This document shows positions 25,918 through 34,763 of a stretch of 64,000 nucleotides of DNA, one piece after another. The DNA lies in the NCBI RefSeq assembly GCF_000024165.1, contig NC_013194.1, forward strand, positions 4,588,001 to 4,652,000, in the 5' to 3' direction. Source of the DNA: Accumulibacter phosphatis. GTDB lineage: Bacteria; Pseudomonadota; Gammaproteobacteria; Burkholderiales; Rhodocyclaceae. Each line of letters begins with the position of its first letter. Position 1 is the stretch's first letter. The translations under genes and the position numbers were made by a program. The notes beneath the pieces are model-generated. The model searched no databases. It worked only from the letters and a program-made list of their open reading frames with translations, and was not told where the DNA came from.

Positions 25918-26542
25918 AACCGTCTGCCTGGCCTTCACCGGTGCTTCCGGCATGCCCTACGGCGTTCGCCTGCTCGAATGCCTGCTCACCGCCGGCTGCC
26001 GCGTGCAACTCCTCTACTCACAGGTGGCACAGATCGTCGCCAGGCAGGAGATGGGACTCGAGTTGCCGGCGCGCGCCAGCGAGGCCCGCGCCAGCCTTCG
26101 CGAGCGCTACCACGCCTTGCCCGGCAGGCTCGACGTTTATGGCCGTGACGAATGGTTCTCGCCAGTTGCCAGCGGTTCCAACCCACCTGACGCGATGGTC
26201 GTCTGCCCGTGCTCGATGGGCACGCTGGCGGCCATTGCGCAAGGATTGGCGAGCAAGCTGATCGAGCGCGCTGCCGACGTGGTCCTCAAGGAAGGCCGAC
26301 AACTGATCCTGGTGCCACGCGAAACACCGTTGTCCGCGATTCACCTCGAAAACATGTTGCGTCTGGTGCGTGCGGGAGCCGTCATCCTGCCACCCAACCC
26401 GGGCTTCTATCACCATCCGCAACACGTCGCGGACCTCGTGGATTTCGTCGTCGCACGCATCCTTGACCAACTGCAGGTCCGGCATTCGCTGATGCCGCGC
26501 TGGGGAGACGCTGAAGCCGCCTCTCCCGTCGATGCACGGTGA
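25910..26542 (+). CDS. ubiX: Flavin prenyltransferase UbiX
   Basis: A 210-residue flavoprotein-like transferase that prenylates FMN with dimethylallyl phosphate to make the cofactor of UbiD decarboxylases (ubiquinone and aromatic-acid pathways). CLAFTGASGMPYGVRLLE is the FMN loop, MVVCPCSMGTLAAIAQGLAS the central motif, and LVPRETPLSAIHLENMLRL the prenyl-phosphate site with PPNPGFYHHP. It overlaps the upstream Gx gene by 8 bases and the MFS gene by 1 base, so all three are one operon. No ubiD is in the window. Confidence 0.93.
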   Translation: MPETVCLAFTGASGMPYGVRLLECLLTAGCRVQLLYSQVAQIVARQEMGLELPARASEARASLRERYHALPGRLDVYGRDEWFSPVASGSNPPDAMVVCPCSMGTLAAIAQGLASKLIERAADVVLKEGRQLILVPRETPLSAIHLENMLRLVRAGAVILPPNPGFYHHPQHVADLVDFVVARILDQLQVRHSLMPRWGDAEAASPVDAR

Positions 26543-27759
26543 TGAGCCGAGGGCGCTCGTCGCTGACGCTGATCGCCACTTTCTGTAGTGCCGAAGCCGT
26601 GTCGATGGCCGGCTTTGCGCTGGTGCCGTCGCTGCTGCCTCGCCTGTCGCAACAGTGGTCGCTGTCGGCGACAGAAGCCGGCTGGCTCGCGGGTATCTAC
26701 TTCCTCGGCTACATCGTCGCCGTACCGGTGCTGGTCAGCCTGACCGATCGTATCGACGCGCGGCGCATCTACCTCGCCTGCGCTGCCCTCAGCGGTGTCG
26801 CCATGGCCGGCTTCGGCGGCTTCGCAGACGACCTGTGGTCCGCGATCTGCTGGTGGTGGCTGGCTGGACTCGGCCTCGCCGGAACCTACATGCCGGGACT
26901 GAAGGCGTTGACCGATCGCCTGCCGGTTGCCGCGCAATCGCGTGGCACGGCGTTCTACACGGCCACTTTCGGGGTCGGCGCCGGCCTGTCGTATCTCTGG
27001 ATCGAAGTGGTGCAGGCGGCCTTGCCCTGGCCATCGCTGTTCGCCGTCGCCGCGGCGTGCGCAGCCCTGGCGCTGTTGCTCGTCTGGCGCGGTGTCGCGC
27101 CCGCCCCTGTCCTGGCCACCGTGCGGGCGACGGGCGGCCATTGGGCCACGGTCCTGCGCGACCGCCGCCTCCTTGCCTTCTGCGGTGGCTACTTCGGCCA
27201 CAACTGGGAACTATTCGGTTTCCGGGGCTGGCTGGTCGCTTACCTGACCTGGTTGAACGCCAGCATGCCTCACCCGTGGACGAGCCTACCGGGATTGATC
27301 GCCGCGCTGGCGACCTTTCTCGCGGTGCCCGCCAGCATCCTCGGCAATGAAGGAGCGCACCGCTGGGGGCGTAGTCGCTGGCTGAAGAGTGTCATGCCTC
27401 TGTCGTGCGCTCTGGCGCTCGCCGTCGGCCTTGCGGGTGAACTGTCGCGCCACCTGCTGGTGCCCTTGATCCTGATCTACGCGGCGAGCACGAACCTCGA
27501 TTCAGCCGCGCTGACGGCTGGCCTGCTCACCGAAACGGCTGCGGGGATCCGCGGCACGGCACTCGCGCTGTACTCGTTGATCGGCTTTGCCGGTGCCTTC
27601 GTCGGACCCGTGGCCTTCGGTGTGGCACTCGACGCCTTCGGCCGCAACAGCCAGGCCGGCTGGCTGGCGGCCTTCGCGACACTGGCCTGCGGAGTCGGCT
27701 GCGGACGCTGGGCGATTGGCCGGCTGGAGACGTCCCCGAGCGGCACGCAACCGCCCTGA
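26542..27759 (+). CDS. MFS transporter
   Basis: A 405-residue major facilitator protein with twelve predicted helices. The first half contains the MFS-like loop VSLTDRIDARRIYLA after helix 2 (a form of the G-x-x-x-D-R-x-x-R/K motif), and a central hydrophilic break lies near residue 200. The substrate is unknown. It starts at ATG 26542, sharing one base with the ubiX stop; a GTG one codon earlier is also possible. The overlap with ubiX suggests co-expression, perhaps for an aromatic-acid or prenylated substrate, but this is only contextual. Confidence 0.88.
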   Translation: MSRGRSSLTLIATFCSAEAVSMAGFALVPSLLPRLSQQWSLSATEAGWLAGIYFLGYIVAVPVLVSLTDRIDARRIYLACAALSGVAMAGFGGFADDLWSAICWWWLAGLGLAGTYMPGLKALTDRLPVAAQSRGTAFYTATFGVGAGLSYLWIEVVQAALPWPSLFAVAAACAALALLLVWRGVAPAPVLATVRATGGHWATVLRDRRLLAFCGGYFGHNWELFGFRGWLVAYLTWLNASMPHPWTSLPGLIAALATFLAVPASILGNEGAHRWGRSRWLKSVMPLSCALALAVGLAGELSRHLLVPLILIYAASTNLDSAALTAGLLTETAAGIRGTALALYSLIGFAGAFVGPVAFGVALDAFGRNSQAGWLAAFATLACGVGCGRWAIGRLETSPSGTQPP

Positions 27760-27844
27760 GCGGCGAGTCGTCGCCCGCGGTCTGACGGTTCTCCAGCGTG
27801 CGGCGTCCTTGCCTTCGCCGACGAAGTCTTGCAGTATTTGTACG

Positions 27845-30800
27845 ATGATCCCACCCAAGTCACTCACCGGCAACCTGAGGCAACGCAGAAGGCTGTTGAT
27901 CGGCCTCGGCGTTCTGCTGCTCCTGGTGCTGCAGCTGTTGACGTGGCAGGTCTGGCTGAGCTATCAGGAACAAATCCGCGAAGCCGAGACGACGACTCGC
28001 AACTATGCAACCATCTTTGCAACCCGCCTTGACGCGACGCTGCGACGCACCGATGCCGTCCTCCAGGAACTCGCACGCGGCATCCCGGTTGGCCGGCTGA
28101 CTCGCCAGGCATCGGAACGTCAATCGGGCGAATTGACGAGCGAACTCGACTCCCACCTGCTCAATTTCGGCGAAGTGATCGGTCTGCGGGTTTTCGACGC
28201 TCATGGTGATCTGCTGTACAGCACGGACTGGGCCAACACGCCACACATCAACGTCGTCGACCGCGACTACTTTCGCCTTCTGCGCGACGACCCACACGCC
28301 GGACTGGTCTTCTCGGAGGTGCTCGTTTCGCGTGCCACGAACCGGCCCAGCCTGATCGTGGCACGCGCCCTGCGCACCGCCGAGGGGGACTTTCTCGGCG
28401 CTGTCACGGCGGTGCTTGACCTCCAACAGTACCAGGCGCTCTTTCGCGCCGTCGATCTTGGCAGCACGGGCTCGATCGTTCTGCGCCGCAGCGACGACCA
28501 TAGATTGGTGGTGCGCTGGCCACACCTGGCCGACGCGGTGAACAAGCCCCTTAATCCCGAGCATCCCGCTCGCCAGCGGATGAACTCCGGAGAGCGGACG
28601 GCGACGCTGCAGTTCGCCGCGCAGTCGGACGGGGTATACCGCATCTACAGCTTCCAACGCATCGAGCACTATCCCTTCTATTTCATCATCGGCATCAGCC
28701 ACGACGACGCCCTTGCCGGCTGGCGCACGCGCGCGCTGGTGGTCGGTTTCAGCGGCTGCCTGCTGCTCGCACTGTTGGCCGGACTCCTGCTGCAGATCTG
28801 GCGCAGCGAGCAGCGTGAAGCGAAGGTCGTGGCCGACCTCGTGGAACGTGACAGACAGTTGCGTGCCAACAGCGAACGACTCGAGATCTTTCAGCGCCTG
28901 GCAGAGAACGCCGGGCAGGGTATCGGCATGGCGCAGCTCGATGGAAGCCTACTGTATGCGAATCCTGCGCTGCGGCGAATGATCGACATGCCGCAGGGCG
29001 CCGCCTGCAGCGACTACTCATTCAAGCAGTTCTACAGCCGGGAGGAGGCCAACCGACTGCAGCACGCGGTGCTGCCGATGCTTCTCCCGGCCGGCCAATG
29101 GACCGGCGAGATCGAGCTGCGTTCGCTTTCCGGCCGGACCACCCCGGCCATCCACACGCTGTTCGTCGTCCACAACACGGCTGACGAACCGCCGGTCATC
29201 GCCACTGTGCTTGCCGACATCAGTGAGCGAAAGGAGATGGAGGAGCGCAACCGCCAACTGCTTGCCGAAATGGAAACCTTGCTCGGCAATGCTCTGGTCG
29301 GCATCGTACACCTCCGACAACGCTGCGTCGTTTCGTGCAACCGACGTCTTGAGGAGATCTTCGGCTATGCGCCGGGCGAACTGATCGGCAAGTCGTCGCA
29401 AGTCTTCTACCCGTCCATCGAGGTCTTCGAAAAAATCGGCGCGCGCGCCTACGCGGTCGTTGCCGAGAATCGGAACTTCAGTGGCGAACTGACGCTCCGC
29501 CGCAAGGACGGCAGCCTGTTCTGGGGAGCGTTGACCGGGCGGGCGATCGACCCCAGCCAGCCACATGCGGGCAGCATCTGGGTTTTCGCCGATATCTCGG
29601 AGCGGCGCGAGGCCGAAGAGGAATCCCGCAACCTGCTGCAAGCCGTCGAACAAAGTCCGGTGGCCATCGTCATCACCAACCGCAATGCCGAGATCGAGTA
29701 CGTCAACCCGAGCTTCACACGCGTAACCGGCTATTCGCGACTCGAAGCCATCGGCCAGAACCCGCGGATTCTGCAGTCCGGCGAAGCGCCATCCGACACC
29801 TATCGAAGCCTCTGGCAAACCCTGCTCGAAGGCAAGGTGTGGACGGGGCTCTTCCACAACCGGCGCAAGAACGGCGAGTTGTTCTGGGAAAAGGCGTCGA
29901 TCGCGCCGATTATTGGCGACCACGGAGAAGTGACACATTATCTGGCCGTCAAGGAGGACGTCACCGAGCGCCTGCGTGCCGACAAGCTTCTCCAGGAAAG
30001 TGAAGAAGCGTTTCGCCGCCTCTTCGAGGATGCCAAGGATCCGCTGCTCCTGCTCAAGGACGGCAGTTTCATCGACTGCAACAGAGCCACTCTCGAACTG
30101 CTGGGCTACGGATCCAAGGCACAGTTGCTCGGGCGCGACGCGGCCGACATCTCGCCAGCCAGGCAACCCGACGGTCAGGCCTCCGGAGAAAAGGCGGCCG
30201 CATTGATCGCCGCCGCACTGCGCATCGGCTATCACCGCTTCGAGTGGACGCACCAGCGCGCCGACGGCTCCCCTGTCCCCGTTGAAGTGACGCTGACGCC
30301 GATCACCCTGCGCGGCGAGGTCATCCTGCACACCCTCTGGCGCGACATCAGCGAGCGCCGGGTCACCGAGACCCGTTTGCGTCTGTTGGCGGCAGCCTTC
30401 GAGCACAGCGCCGAGGCCATCATGGTCAGCGACCGCGACAACCGCATCCTTGAGGTCAACGATGCCTTCTGCCGCCTCACTGGCTATGCCGCCGACGAGG
30501 TGCGCGGGAGCGATCCTCGTCTGCTCTCGTCGGGCCGGACGAGCGCGGAAGAATACCGGACCATGTGGCAGGCGATAAACAGCACCGGCCATTGGCAGGG
30601 CGAAGTCTGGGATCGCCGCAAGGACGGCAGCTATTATCCGAAATGGCTATCGATCTCGACGATTCGCGGTGCCGAGGGGAACACTGAATACTACATCGGC
30701 AGTTTCGTCGACATCTCCGAGCGCAAGGCGGCCGAGGAGAAGATCAGCCACCTGGCGCATTTCGACACGCTGACGGATCTCCCCAACCGCTCGAACCTGC

Positions 30801-32044
30801 AGGGACGCCTCGATCAGGCGTTGGCCTCGGCGCGACGCGAGGGCCACGGTCGTTCGGTGGCCGTGATGTTCCTCGATCTCGATCGGTTCAAGAACATCAA
30901 CGACACCCTCGGTCACCACGTCGGCGACGCACTCTTGCTGGAGGTTGCGGCGCGGCTGCGCAGCAGCGTGCGCGACAGCGACGTCGTCGCCCGTCTCGGC
31001 GGTGACGAATTCGTCGTCGTGCTCACCGGGGCCGACGCGTTGGCGGCCGAGCGCGTGGCAGGCAAGATTCTCAAGGCGCTGTCGCGGGCCTACCAGATCG
31101 AAGGACATGCTCTGCACTCGACCTCGAGCATCGGCATCGCCGTCTTCCCCGCCGACGGCGAGAGCGTGGAAGTCCTTATGCAGAATGCCGACGCCGCGAT
31201 GTATCACGCGAAGTCGGCCGGACGCAACAACGTTCAGTTCTTCACCGCGAGCATGAACGAGGCGGCCAGTGACCGGCGCCAGCTCGAAGAGGACCTGCAT
31301 CTGGCCCTGCAGCAGAAGCAGTTCGTCCTGCATTACCAGCCGCAGGTGGACGCGCAGCGCCGCGTTTTCGCCGTCGAGGCCCTGCTGCGCTGGCAGCACC
31401 CCCACCATGGCCTCGTTCCGCCCGCCAGGTTCGTCCCGCTGGCCGAGGATACCGGCCTGATCGTGCCGATTGGACAATGGGTGCTGGAGACCGCATGCGC
31501 GCAGATCAAGGCCTGGTCGGTCGACGCACGGACCCGCAAACTGCAGGTCGCCGTGAACGTCAGTGCACGCCAGTTTCGGCAGCCGGACTTCGTCGAACTA
31601 CTTCGACAAGCAATCGACAACAGCGGCGCCAACCCGGCGCGCTTGAAGCTGGAACTGACCGAGAGCTTGGTGCTGGACAATGTCGCCGACACGATCGACA
31701 AGATGAACGCCATCAAGCTGCTCGGTGTCACCTTCTCGATGGACGACTTCGGCACCGGCTACTCGTCGCTGTCCTACCTGACCCGCCTACCCCTCGACCA
31801 ACTCAAGATCGACCGTGCTTTTGTCTGCCGACTCCCCGAGAACCGGAGTGACGCGGTCATCGCGCAAACCATCGTCACCATGGGGCGCAGTCTCGGACTA
31901 AAGGTGGTTGCGGAAGGCGTCGAGACCGAAGCACAGCGCCAGTTCCTCGACAGCCATGGCTGTGACGGGTATCAGGGCTTCCTGTTCAGTCGCCCGCTGG
32001 CTGTTGACGCGTTTGAAGACTTCCTGCAGGGCTTCGTGGCGTGA
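27845..32044 (+). CDS. Membrane sensor with five PAS domains, GGDEF and EAL domains
   Basis: A 1399-residue cyclic-di-GMP enzyme. TM1 (about 16-38) and TM2 (about 297-320) bracket a periplasmic dCache-like sensor. Five cytoplasmic PAS segments begin near residues 345, 475, 595, 718 and 844, most ending in the DISER motif. The GGDEF domain (about 967-1130) has an intact GGDEF (1052-1056) and an RDSD I-site five residues before it. The EAL domain (about 1150-1395) keeps EALLRW (1178) and DDFGTGYSSL. Both diguanylate cyclase and phosphodiesterase activities are therefore possible. The start ATG 27845 puts the first helix at the N-terminus. The gene is monocistronic, convergent with mutY 31 bases away. 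Confidence 0.93.
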   Translation: MIPPKSLTGNLRQRRRLLIGLGVLLLLVLQLLTWQVWLSYQEQIREAETTTRNYATIFATRLDATLRRTDAVLQELARGIPVGRLTRQASERQSGELTSELDSHLLNFGEVIGLRVFDAHGDLLYSTDWANTPHINVVDRDYFRLLRDDPHAGLVFSEVLVSRATNRPSLIVARALRTAEGDFLGAVTAVLDLQQYQALFRAVDLGSTGSIVLRRSDDHRLVVRWPHLADAVNKPLNPEHPARQRMNSGERTATLQFAAQSDGVYRIYSFQRIEHYPFYFIIGISHDDALAGWRTRALVVGFSGCLLLALLAGLLLQIWRSEQREAKVVADLVERDRQLRANSERLEIFQRLAENAGQGIGMAQLDGSLLYANPALRRMIDMPQGAACSDYSFKQFYSREEANRLQHAVLPMLLPAGQWTGEIELRSLSGRTTPAIHTLFVVHNTADEPPVIATVLADISERKEMEERNRQLLAEMETLLGNALVGIVHLRQRCVVSCNRRLEEIFGYAPGELIGKSSQVFYPSIEVFEKIGARAYAVVAENRNFSGELTLRRKDGSLFWGALTGRAIDPSQPHAGSIWVFADISERREAEEESRNLLQAVEQSPVAIVITNRNAEIEYVNPSFTRVTGYSRLEAIGQNPRILQSGEAPSDTYRSLWQTLLEGKVWTGLFHNRRKNGELFWEKASIAPIIGDHGEVTHYLAVKEDVTERLRADKLLQESEEAFRRLFEDAKDPLLLLKDGSFIDCNRATLELLGYGSKAQLLGRDAADISPARQPDGQASGEKAAALIAAALRIGYHRFEWTHQRADGSPVPVEVTLTPITLRGEVILHTLWRDISERRVTETRLRLLAAAFEHSAEAIMVSDRDNRILEVNDAFCRLTGYAADEVRGSDPRLLSSGRTSAEEYRTMWQAINSTGHWQGEVWDRRKDGSYYPKWLSISTIRGAEGNTEYYIGSFVDISERKAAEEKISHLAHFDTLTDLPNRSNLQGRLDQALASARREGHGRSVAVMFLDLDRFKNINDTLGHHVGDALLLEVAARLRSSVRDSDVVARLGGDEFVVVLTGADALAAERVAGKILKALSRAYQIEGHALHSTSSIGIAVFPADGESVEVLMQNADAAMYHAKSAGRNNVQFFTASMNEAASDRRQLEEDLHLALQQKQFVLHYQPQVDAQRRVFAVEALLRWQHPHHGLVPPARFVPLAEDTGLIVPIGQWVLETACAQIKAWSVDARTRKLQVAVNVSARQFRQPDFVELLRQAIDNSGANPARLKLELTESLVLDNVADTIDKMNAIKLLGVTFSMDDFGTGYSSLSYLTRLPLDQLKIDRAFVCRLPENRSDAVIAQTIVTMGRSLGLKVVAEGVETEAQRQFLDSHGCDGYQGFLFSRPLAVDAFEDFLQGFVA

Positions 32045-32075
32045 CCATGGGGGCACCCGCCGAGCGGCGGCGGCG

Positions 32076-33140
32076 TCACGCCCCGCGCGGCAGCGCCAGC
32101 AGCAACTTCCTGATCGGCGCCGGCAGGGCGGCGCGGGCGACGTCCGCGAGGGGTAGCCATTCCCGAAAGGCTTGCGCCGCAACCGGCCTGCGCTCGTCGA
32201 CCTCGCAACACAGCACGGTGAGGGTGAGTCGAAAATGGCTGAAGCTGTGGCTGACCGGCGCCAGCGTTCGCATGCTCCGCAAACGGCAGCCGTGCCGTAG
32301 CGCAAAGACCTCAGCCGCGTCAGCGCCCCCCTCGGGCAAGGTCAGCAGACCACCCCAGATACCGACCGGCGGACGCCGTTCGAGCAGCACACACCGGCCG
32401 TCGGTGAGCAACAAGACGCTGCTCGCCCGTTCCGGGAGCGTCCTTGCCGGCAGACGCCTCGGCAGTTCGGCCTGCCGGCCATCACGCCAGGCGGCGCAGA
32501 TCTCCCGCAAGGGACAAGCGTCGCAGGCCGGCTTGCGACGCTTGCAGACCGTCGCGCCGAGATCCATCATCCCCTGCGTGTAGCTCTCGATACGGCTGTC
32601 CGGCAGTAGCGACTCGGCCAGTGCCCATAGCGCGCGCTCGCCTGCCGCCGTCGAACCCGCGTCCTCGACAGCGAAACAGCGCGCCAGGACACGCTTGACG
32701 TTGCCATCGAGGATGGCGGCCCGGCGAGCGAAGGCAAAGACGCTGATCGCAGCCGCGGTCGAGCGTCCTATCCCTGGCAACCCGGCGTTTTCGATCGGAT
32801 CGGCCGAAAACGTGCCCGCCCGTTCGGCCACAACGGTTTGCGCACAGCGATGCAGGTTGCGCGCCCGCGCGTAGTAACCGAGCCCGGACCACAGTTCGAG
32901 GACACTATCGAGCGGCGCCGCGGCAAGGGCTTCCAGCGTCGGGAAGCGGAGAAGAAAGCGGGCATAGTAGGGAAGCACGGTCTGCACCTGCGTCTGCTGC
33001 AGCATGATCTCGGACAACCAGATACGATACGCATCGCGCGTCTGCTGCCAGGGCAGATCGTGGCGACCATTGGCTTCCTGCCAGGCGATGACCCGACCGG
33101 CAAAGCTCGGGCAATCTGGGAAGCCGGCAGCAGCCGTCAC
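32076..33140 (-). CDS. mutY: A/G-specific adenine glycosylase MutY
   Basis: A 354-residue base-excision repair glycosylase that removes adenine opposite 8-oxoguanine. LPWQQTRDAYRIWLSEIMLQQTQV (catalytic Glu), the helix-hairpin-helix GLPGIGRSTAAAI, AILDGNVKRVLAR (catalytic Asp) and a four-Cys iron-sulfur loop (C-x6-C-x2-C-x5-C, starting CKRRKPACDAC) are present. A NUDIX-like C-terminal domain (about 225-350) follows. I chose GTG 33140 (GGGGGA about 8 bases upstream), which gives the N-terminal spacing of E. coli MutY; the frame also offers an ATG at 33227. Confidence 0.93.
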   Translation of the reverse strand: MTAAAGFPDCPSFAGRVIAWQEANGRHDLPWQQTRDAYRIWLSEIMLQQTQVQTVLPYYARFLLRFPTLEALAAAPLDSVLELWSGLGYYARARNLHRCAQTVVAERAGTFSADPIENAGLPGIGRSTAAAISVFAFARRAAILDGNVKRVLARCFAVEDAGSTAAGERALWALAESLLPDSRIESYTQGMMDLGATVCKRRKPACDACPLREICAAWRDGRQAELPRRLPARTLPERASSVLLLTDGRCVLLERRPPVGIWGGLLTLPEGGADAAEVFALRHGCRLRSMRTLAPVSHSFSHFRLTLTVLCCEVDERRPVAAQAFREWLPLADVARAALPAPIRKLLLALPRGA

Positions 33141-33386
33141 AGGCAGCGTCCCCCGTCCGATCTGCCTGAGCTGCGCCCGTTCAGCGGCAGCACCCCGACA
33201 CGACTCGCCAGCCGTAGCGCAGTACACCCGGCTGCGCAGGCGTCACGGTCTGATGCTGTCGGTCAGCGAGAGCCATGGCAACAGCCACCCGGGCAAGAGG
33301 ATCACCATGACAGTCTACTCGAATCGCCTCGACACAAAAACGCTGTGCGGCGATAATCGGAGCCGCGGTCGGTCGGGTATGGGCCC
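33141..33386. other. Region upstream of mutY without a recognised gene
   Basis: Frames here are short or arginine-rich. An ATG at 33307 with AAGAGGA upstream opens MTVYSNRLDTKTLCGDNRS but becomes non-protein-like. The region must contain the mutY promoter on the minus strand. Confidence 0.3.
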
Positions 33387-33545
33387 ATGGAAATCGAGGC
33401 CTGCGCTAAGCAGGCACGCACGAACATCGAAGCTTGGATTGTTGTCCACGGGTGCAAGGATCGGGTCCGTGACGCCAACGCTGGCCGCTTGTTCATGTCG
33501 ACTGCGAGTTTTCACTTACTTCAACAACGCCTTCGGATCGACTGA
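33387..33545 (+). CDS. Possible small ORF (52 residues) before the flavin reductase
   Basis: ATG 33387 opens a 52-residue frame beginning MEIEACAKQARTNIEAWIVV and ending LLQQRLRID. Its composition is balanced and helix-like rather than arginine-rich, and its stop shares one base with the ATG of the following flavin reductase, as coupled genes often do. I recognise no family. It may be real, a truncated remnant, or chance. Confidence 0.3.
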   Translation: MEIEACAKQARTNIEAWIVVHGCKDRVRDANAGRLFMSTASFHLLQQRLRID

Positions 33546-34135
33546 TGCGCCTCCCTGTTGCCTTCCTGGAATGTCCGGACACTGCGGCGGCGATCGCCGA
33601 GTTGCCATCCACGGCCTATGCTGACGACCTCACGCTGACGGCAAGGGATCTGGTCTGCCGCGATTTCCGGGACGCCTTGGGCAGCTTTCCTACCGGAGTT
33701 ACCGTGGTTACGGCACTGGCGCCCGACGCCAGCCCAATCGGCGTGACGATCAGTTCGTTCAACTCGGTCTCGCTGGATCCGCCCCTGATCCTCTGGAGCC
33801 TGTCATGCGCATCACCGAGCCTTGCGGCCTTCGCACAGGCCGGGCACTACGCAATCAACGTCCTGGCGGCCGATCAGCAGTGGATCTCGGAGTGCTTCGC
33901 GGCACGCGAGAATGATCGCTTCAACGGTGTGAAGGTCAGCAAGGGGCTTGGCGGAGTCCCACTGATCGAAGGCTGTTCGGCGTGGTTCGAGTGCTCCAAC
34001 GAGGCGCAGTACCCCGGTGGCGACCACCTCATCCTGGTCGGCCGCGTACACCGTTTTTCCCGCGGGGATGCCGACGAACCGCTGATCTTCCACGGCGGCC
34101 GCTATCGGAAGCTGCGTCACGATGCGCAAGGATAG
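33545..34135 (+). CDS. Flavin reductase family protein (FMN-binding split barrel)
   Basis: A 196-residue protein of the HpaC/flavin reductase-like family. DFRDALGSFPTGVTVVTALA, GVTISSFNSVSLDPPLILWSL, HYAINVLAADQQWISECFA and GDHLILVGRVHRF form the FMN-binding split barrel. Such proteins supply reduced flavin to two-component monooxygenases or act as stand-alone NAD(P)H:flavin reductases; no monooxygenase is adjacent. The first ~40 residues before the core are longer than usual; a TTG at 33602 could be an alternative start. Confidence 0.85.
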   Translation: MRLPVAFLECPDTAAAIAELPSTAYADDLTLTARDLVCRDFRDALGSFPTGVTVVTALAPDASPIGVTISSFNSVSLDPPLILWSLSCASPSLAAFAQAGHYAINVLAADQQWISECFAARENDRFNGVKVSKGLGGVPLIEGCSAWFECSNEAQYPGGDHLILVGRVHRFSRGDADEPLIFHGGRYRKLRHDAQG

Positions 34136-34254
34136 CGCCGATGGCCACTATTACCGCCTCTGAGGCTGCTTGCCACAAGCTTGCGATACGGGGATCCGGG
34201 CGCTCGCACATGGCCTGAAATCCCGGAATCTCGGTCGCCGCCCGAAAGGCGGGC

Positions 34255-34278
34255 AAAAAAAACCCGCCGGAGGCGGGT
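34255..34278 (-). terminator. Intrinsic terminator of the cold-shock gene
   Basis: On the minus strand a perfect 7-bp GC-rich stem (34272-34278 with 34262-34268, loop of 3) is followed directly by eight T residues (A-run 34255-34262 on the plus strand), 24 bases past the csp stop codon. Confidence 0.85.
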
Positions 34279-34301
34279 CCCTGTTGCACACCCGAAAAAA
34301 A

Positions 34302-34505
34302 TCAAGCGCGCGAGATGTTCGATGCTTGCTTGCCCTTGGGGCCCTGCGTCACGTCGAAGGAAACCTTCTCGCCCTCTTTGAGGGTCTTGAATCCGCCCAT
34401 GGTGATCGCGGAGAAATGCGCGAAGAGATCTTCGCTGCCGTCATCGGGAGTAATGAAGCCGAAACCCTTGGCGTCATTGAACCACTTTACAGTACCAGTT
34501 GCCAT
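34302..34505 (-). CDS. CspA-family cold-shock protein
   Basis: A 67-residue single cold-shock domain that binds single-stranded RNA and DNA. KWFNDAKGFGFITPDDG contains RNP1 (KGFGFI), and LFAHFSAI contains RNP2-like aromatics; length is standard. ATG 34505 has AAGGAAG 8 bases upstream; the longer frame to 34556 is leader. A strong intrinsic terminator follows the stop. The promoter at 34637-34666 implies a 5' leader of about 125 bases, as in cspA genes regulated by RNA structure. Confidence 0.96.
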   Translation of the reverse strand: MATGTVKWFNDAKGFGFITPDDGSEDLFAHFSAITMGGFKTLKEGEKVSFDVTQGPKGKQASNISRA

Positions 34506-34535
34506 ATTGCCACTTCCTTGAAAAAAGACTGAATC

Positions 34536-34548
34536 CGGGCGACGCCCG
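34536..34548 (-). promoter_or_regulatory. Hairpin in the cold-shock gene leader
   Basis: A 5-bp stem (34536-34540 with 34544-34548, loop of 3) lies 31 bases before the csp start and is followed on the minus strand by a six-T run. It may be part of a temperature-responsive leader. Confidence 0.3.
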
Positions 34549-34636
34549 ACTTGCATGCTTCCAGATCAACGCCCGACACCCGAAACTACAGACAGACAAA
34601 AGCTCCGCGCGGTGGCCTGACCAAAAACATTCGGCC

Positions 34637-34666
34637 TTTTTACGCTAAGTCAGGTAGACGAGTCAA
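34637..34666 (-). promoter_or_regulatory. Probable promoter of the cold-shock gene
   Basis: On the minus strand TTGACT (34661-34666) and TAAAAA (34637-34642) are 18 bases apart, in an AT-richer pocket. Transcription would begin near 34630, giving a leader of about 125 bases. Confidence 0.5.
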
Positions 34667-34729
34667 GTGTTTTCGAGCAGCGAGCGTTCGCCGCGCTGCC
34701 GCCCAGTCCAAAATCGGTCAAGGTCGGTA

Positions 34730-34757
34730 TTGCGCATCCGGAAAGACTGGTTAGAAT
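34730..34757 (+). promoter_or_regulatory. Possible clpS promoter with the start codon at the expected +1
   Basis: TTGCGC (34730-34735) and TAGAAT (34752-34757) are 16 bases apart. The clpS ATG at 34764 is only six bases past the -10 box, and no Shine-Dalgarno is visible. Confidence 0.4.
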
Positions 34758-34763
34758 TGACCC

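Noticed and set aside
34238..34254. Terminator for the flavin reductase gene
   Set aside because: A hairpin can form, but on the plus strand it is followed by A residues; it fits the minus-strand cold-shock terminator region instead.
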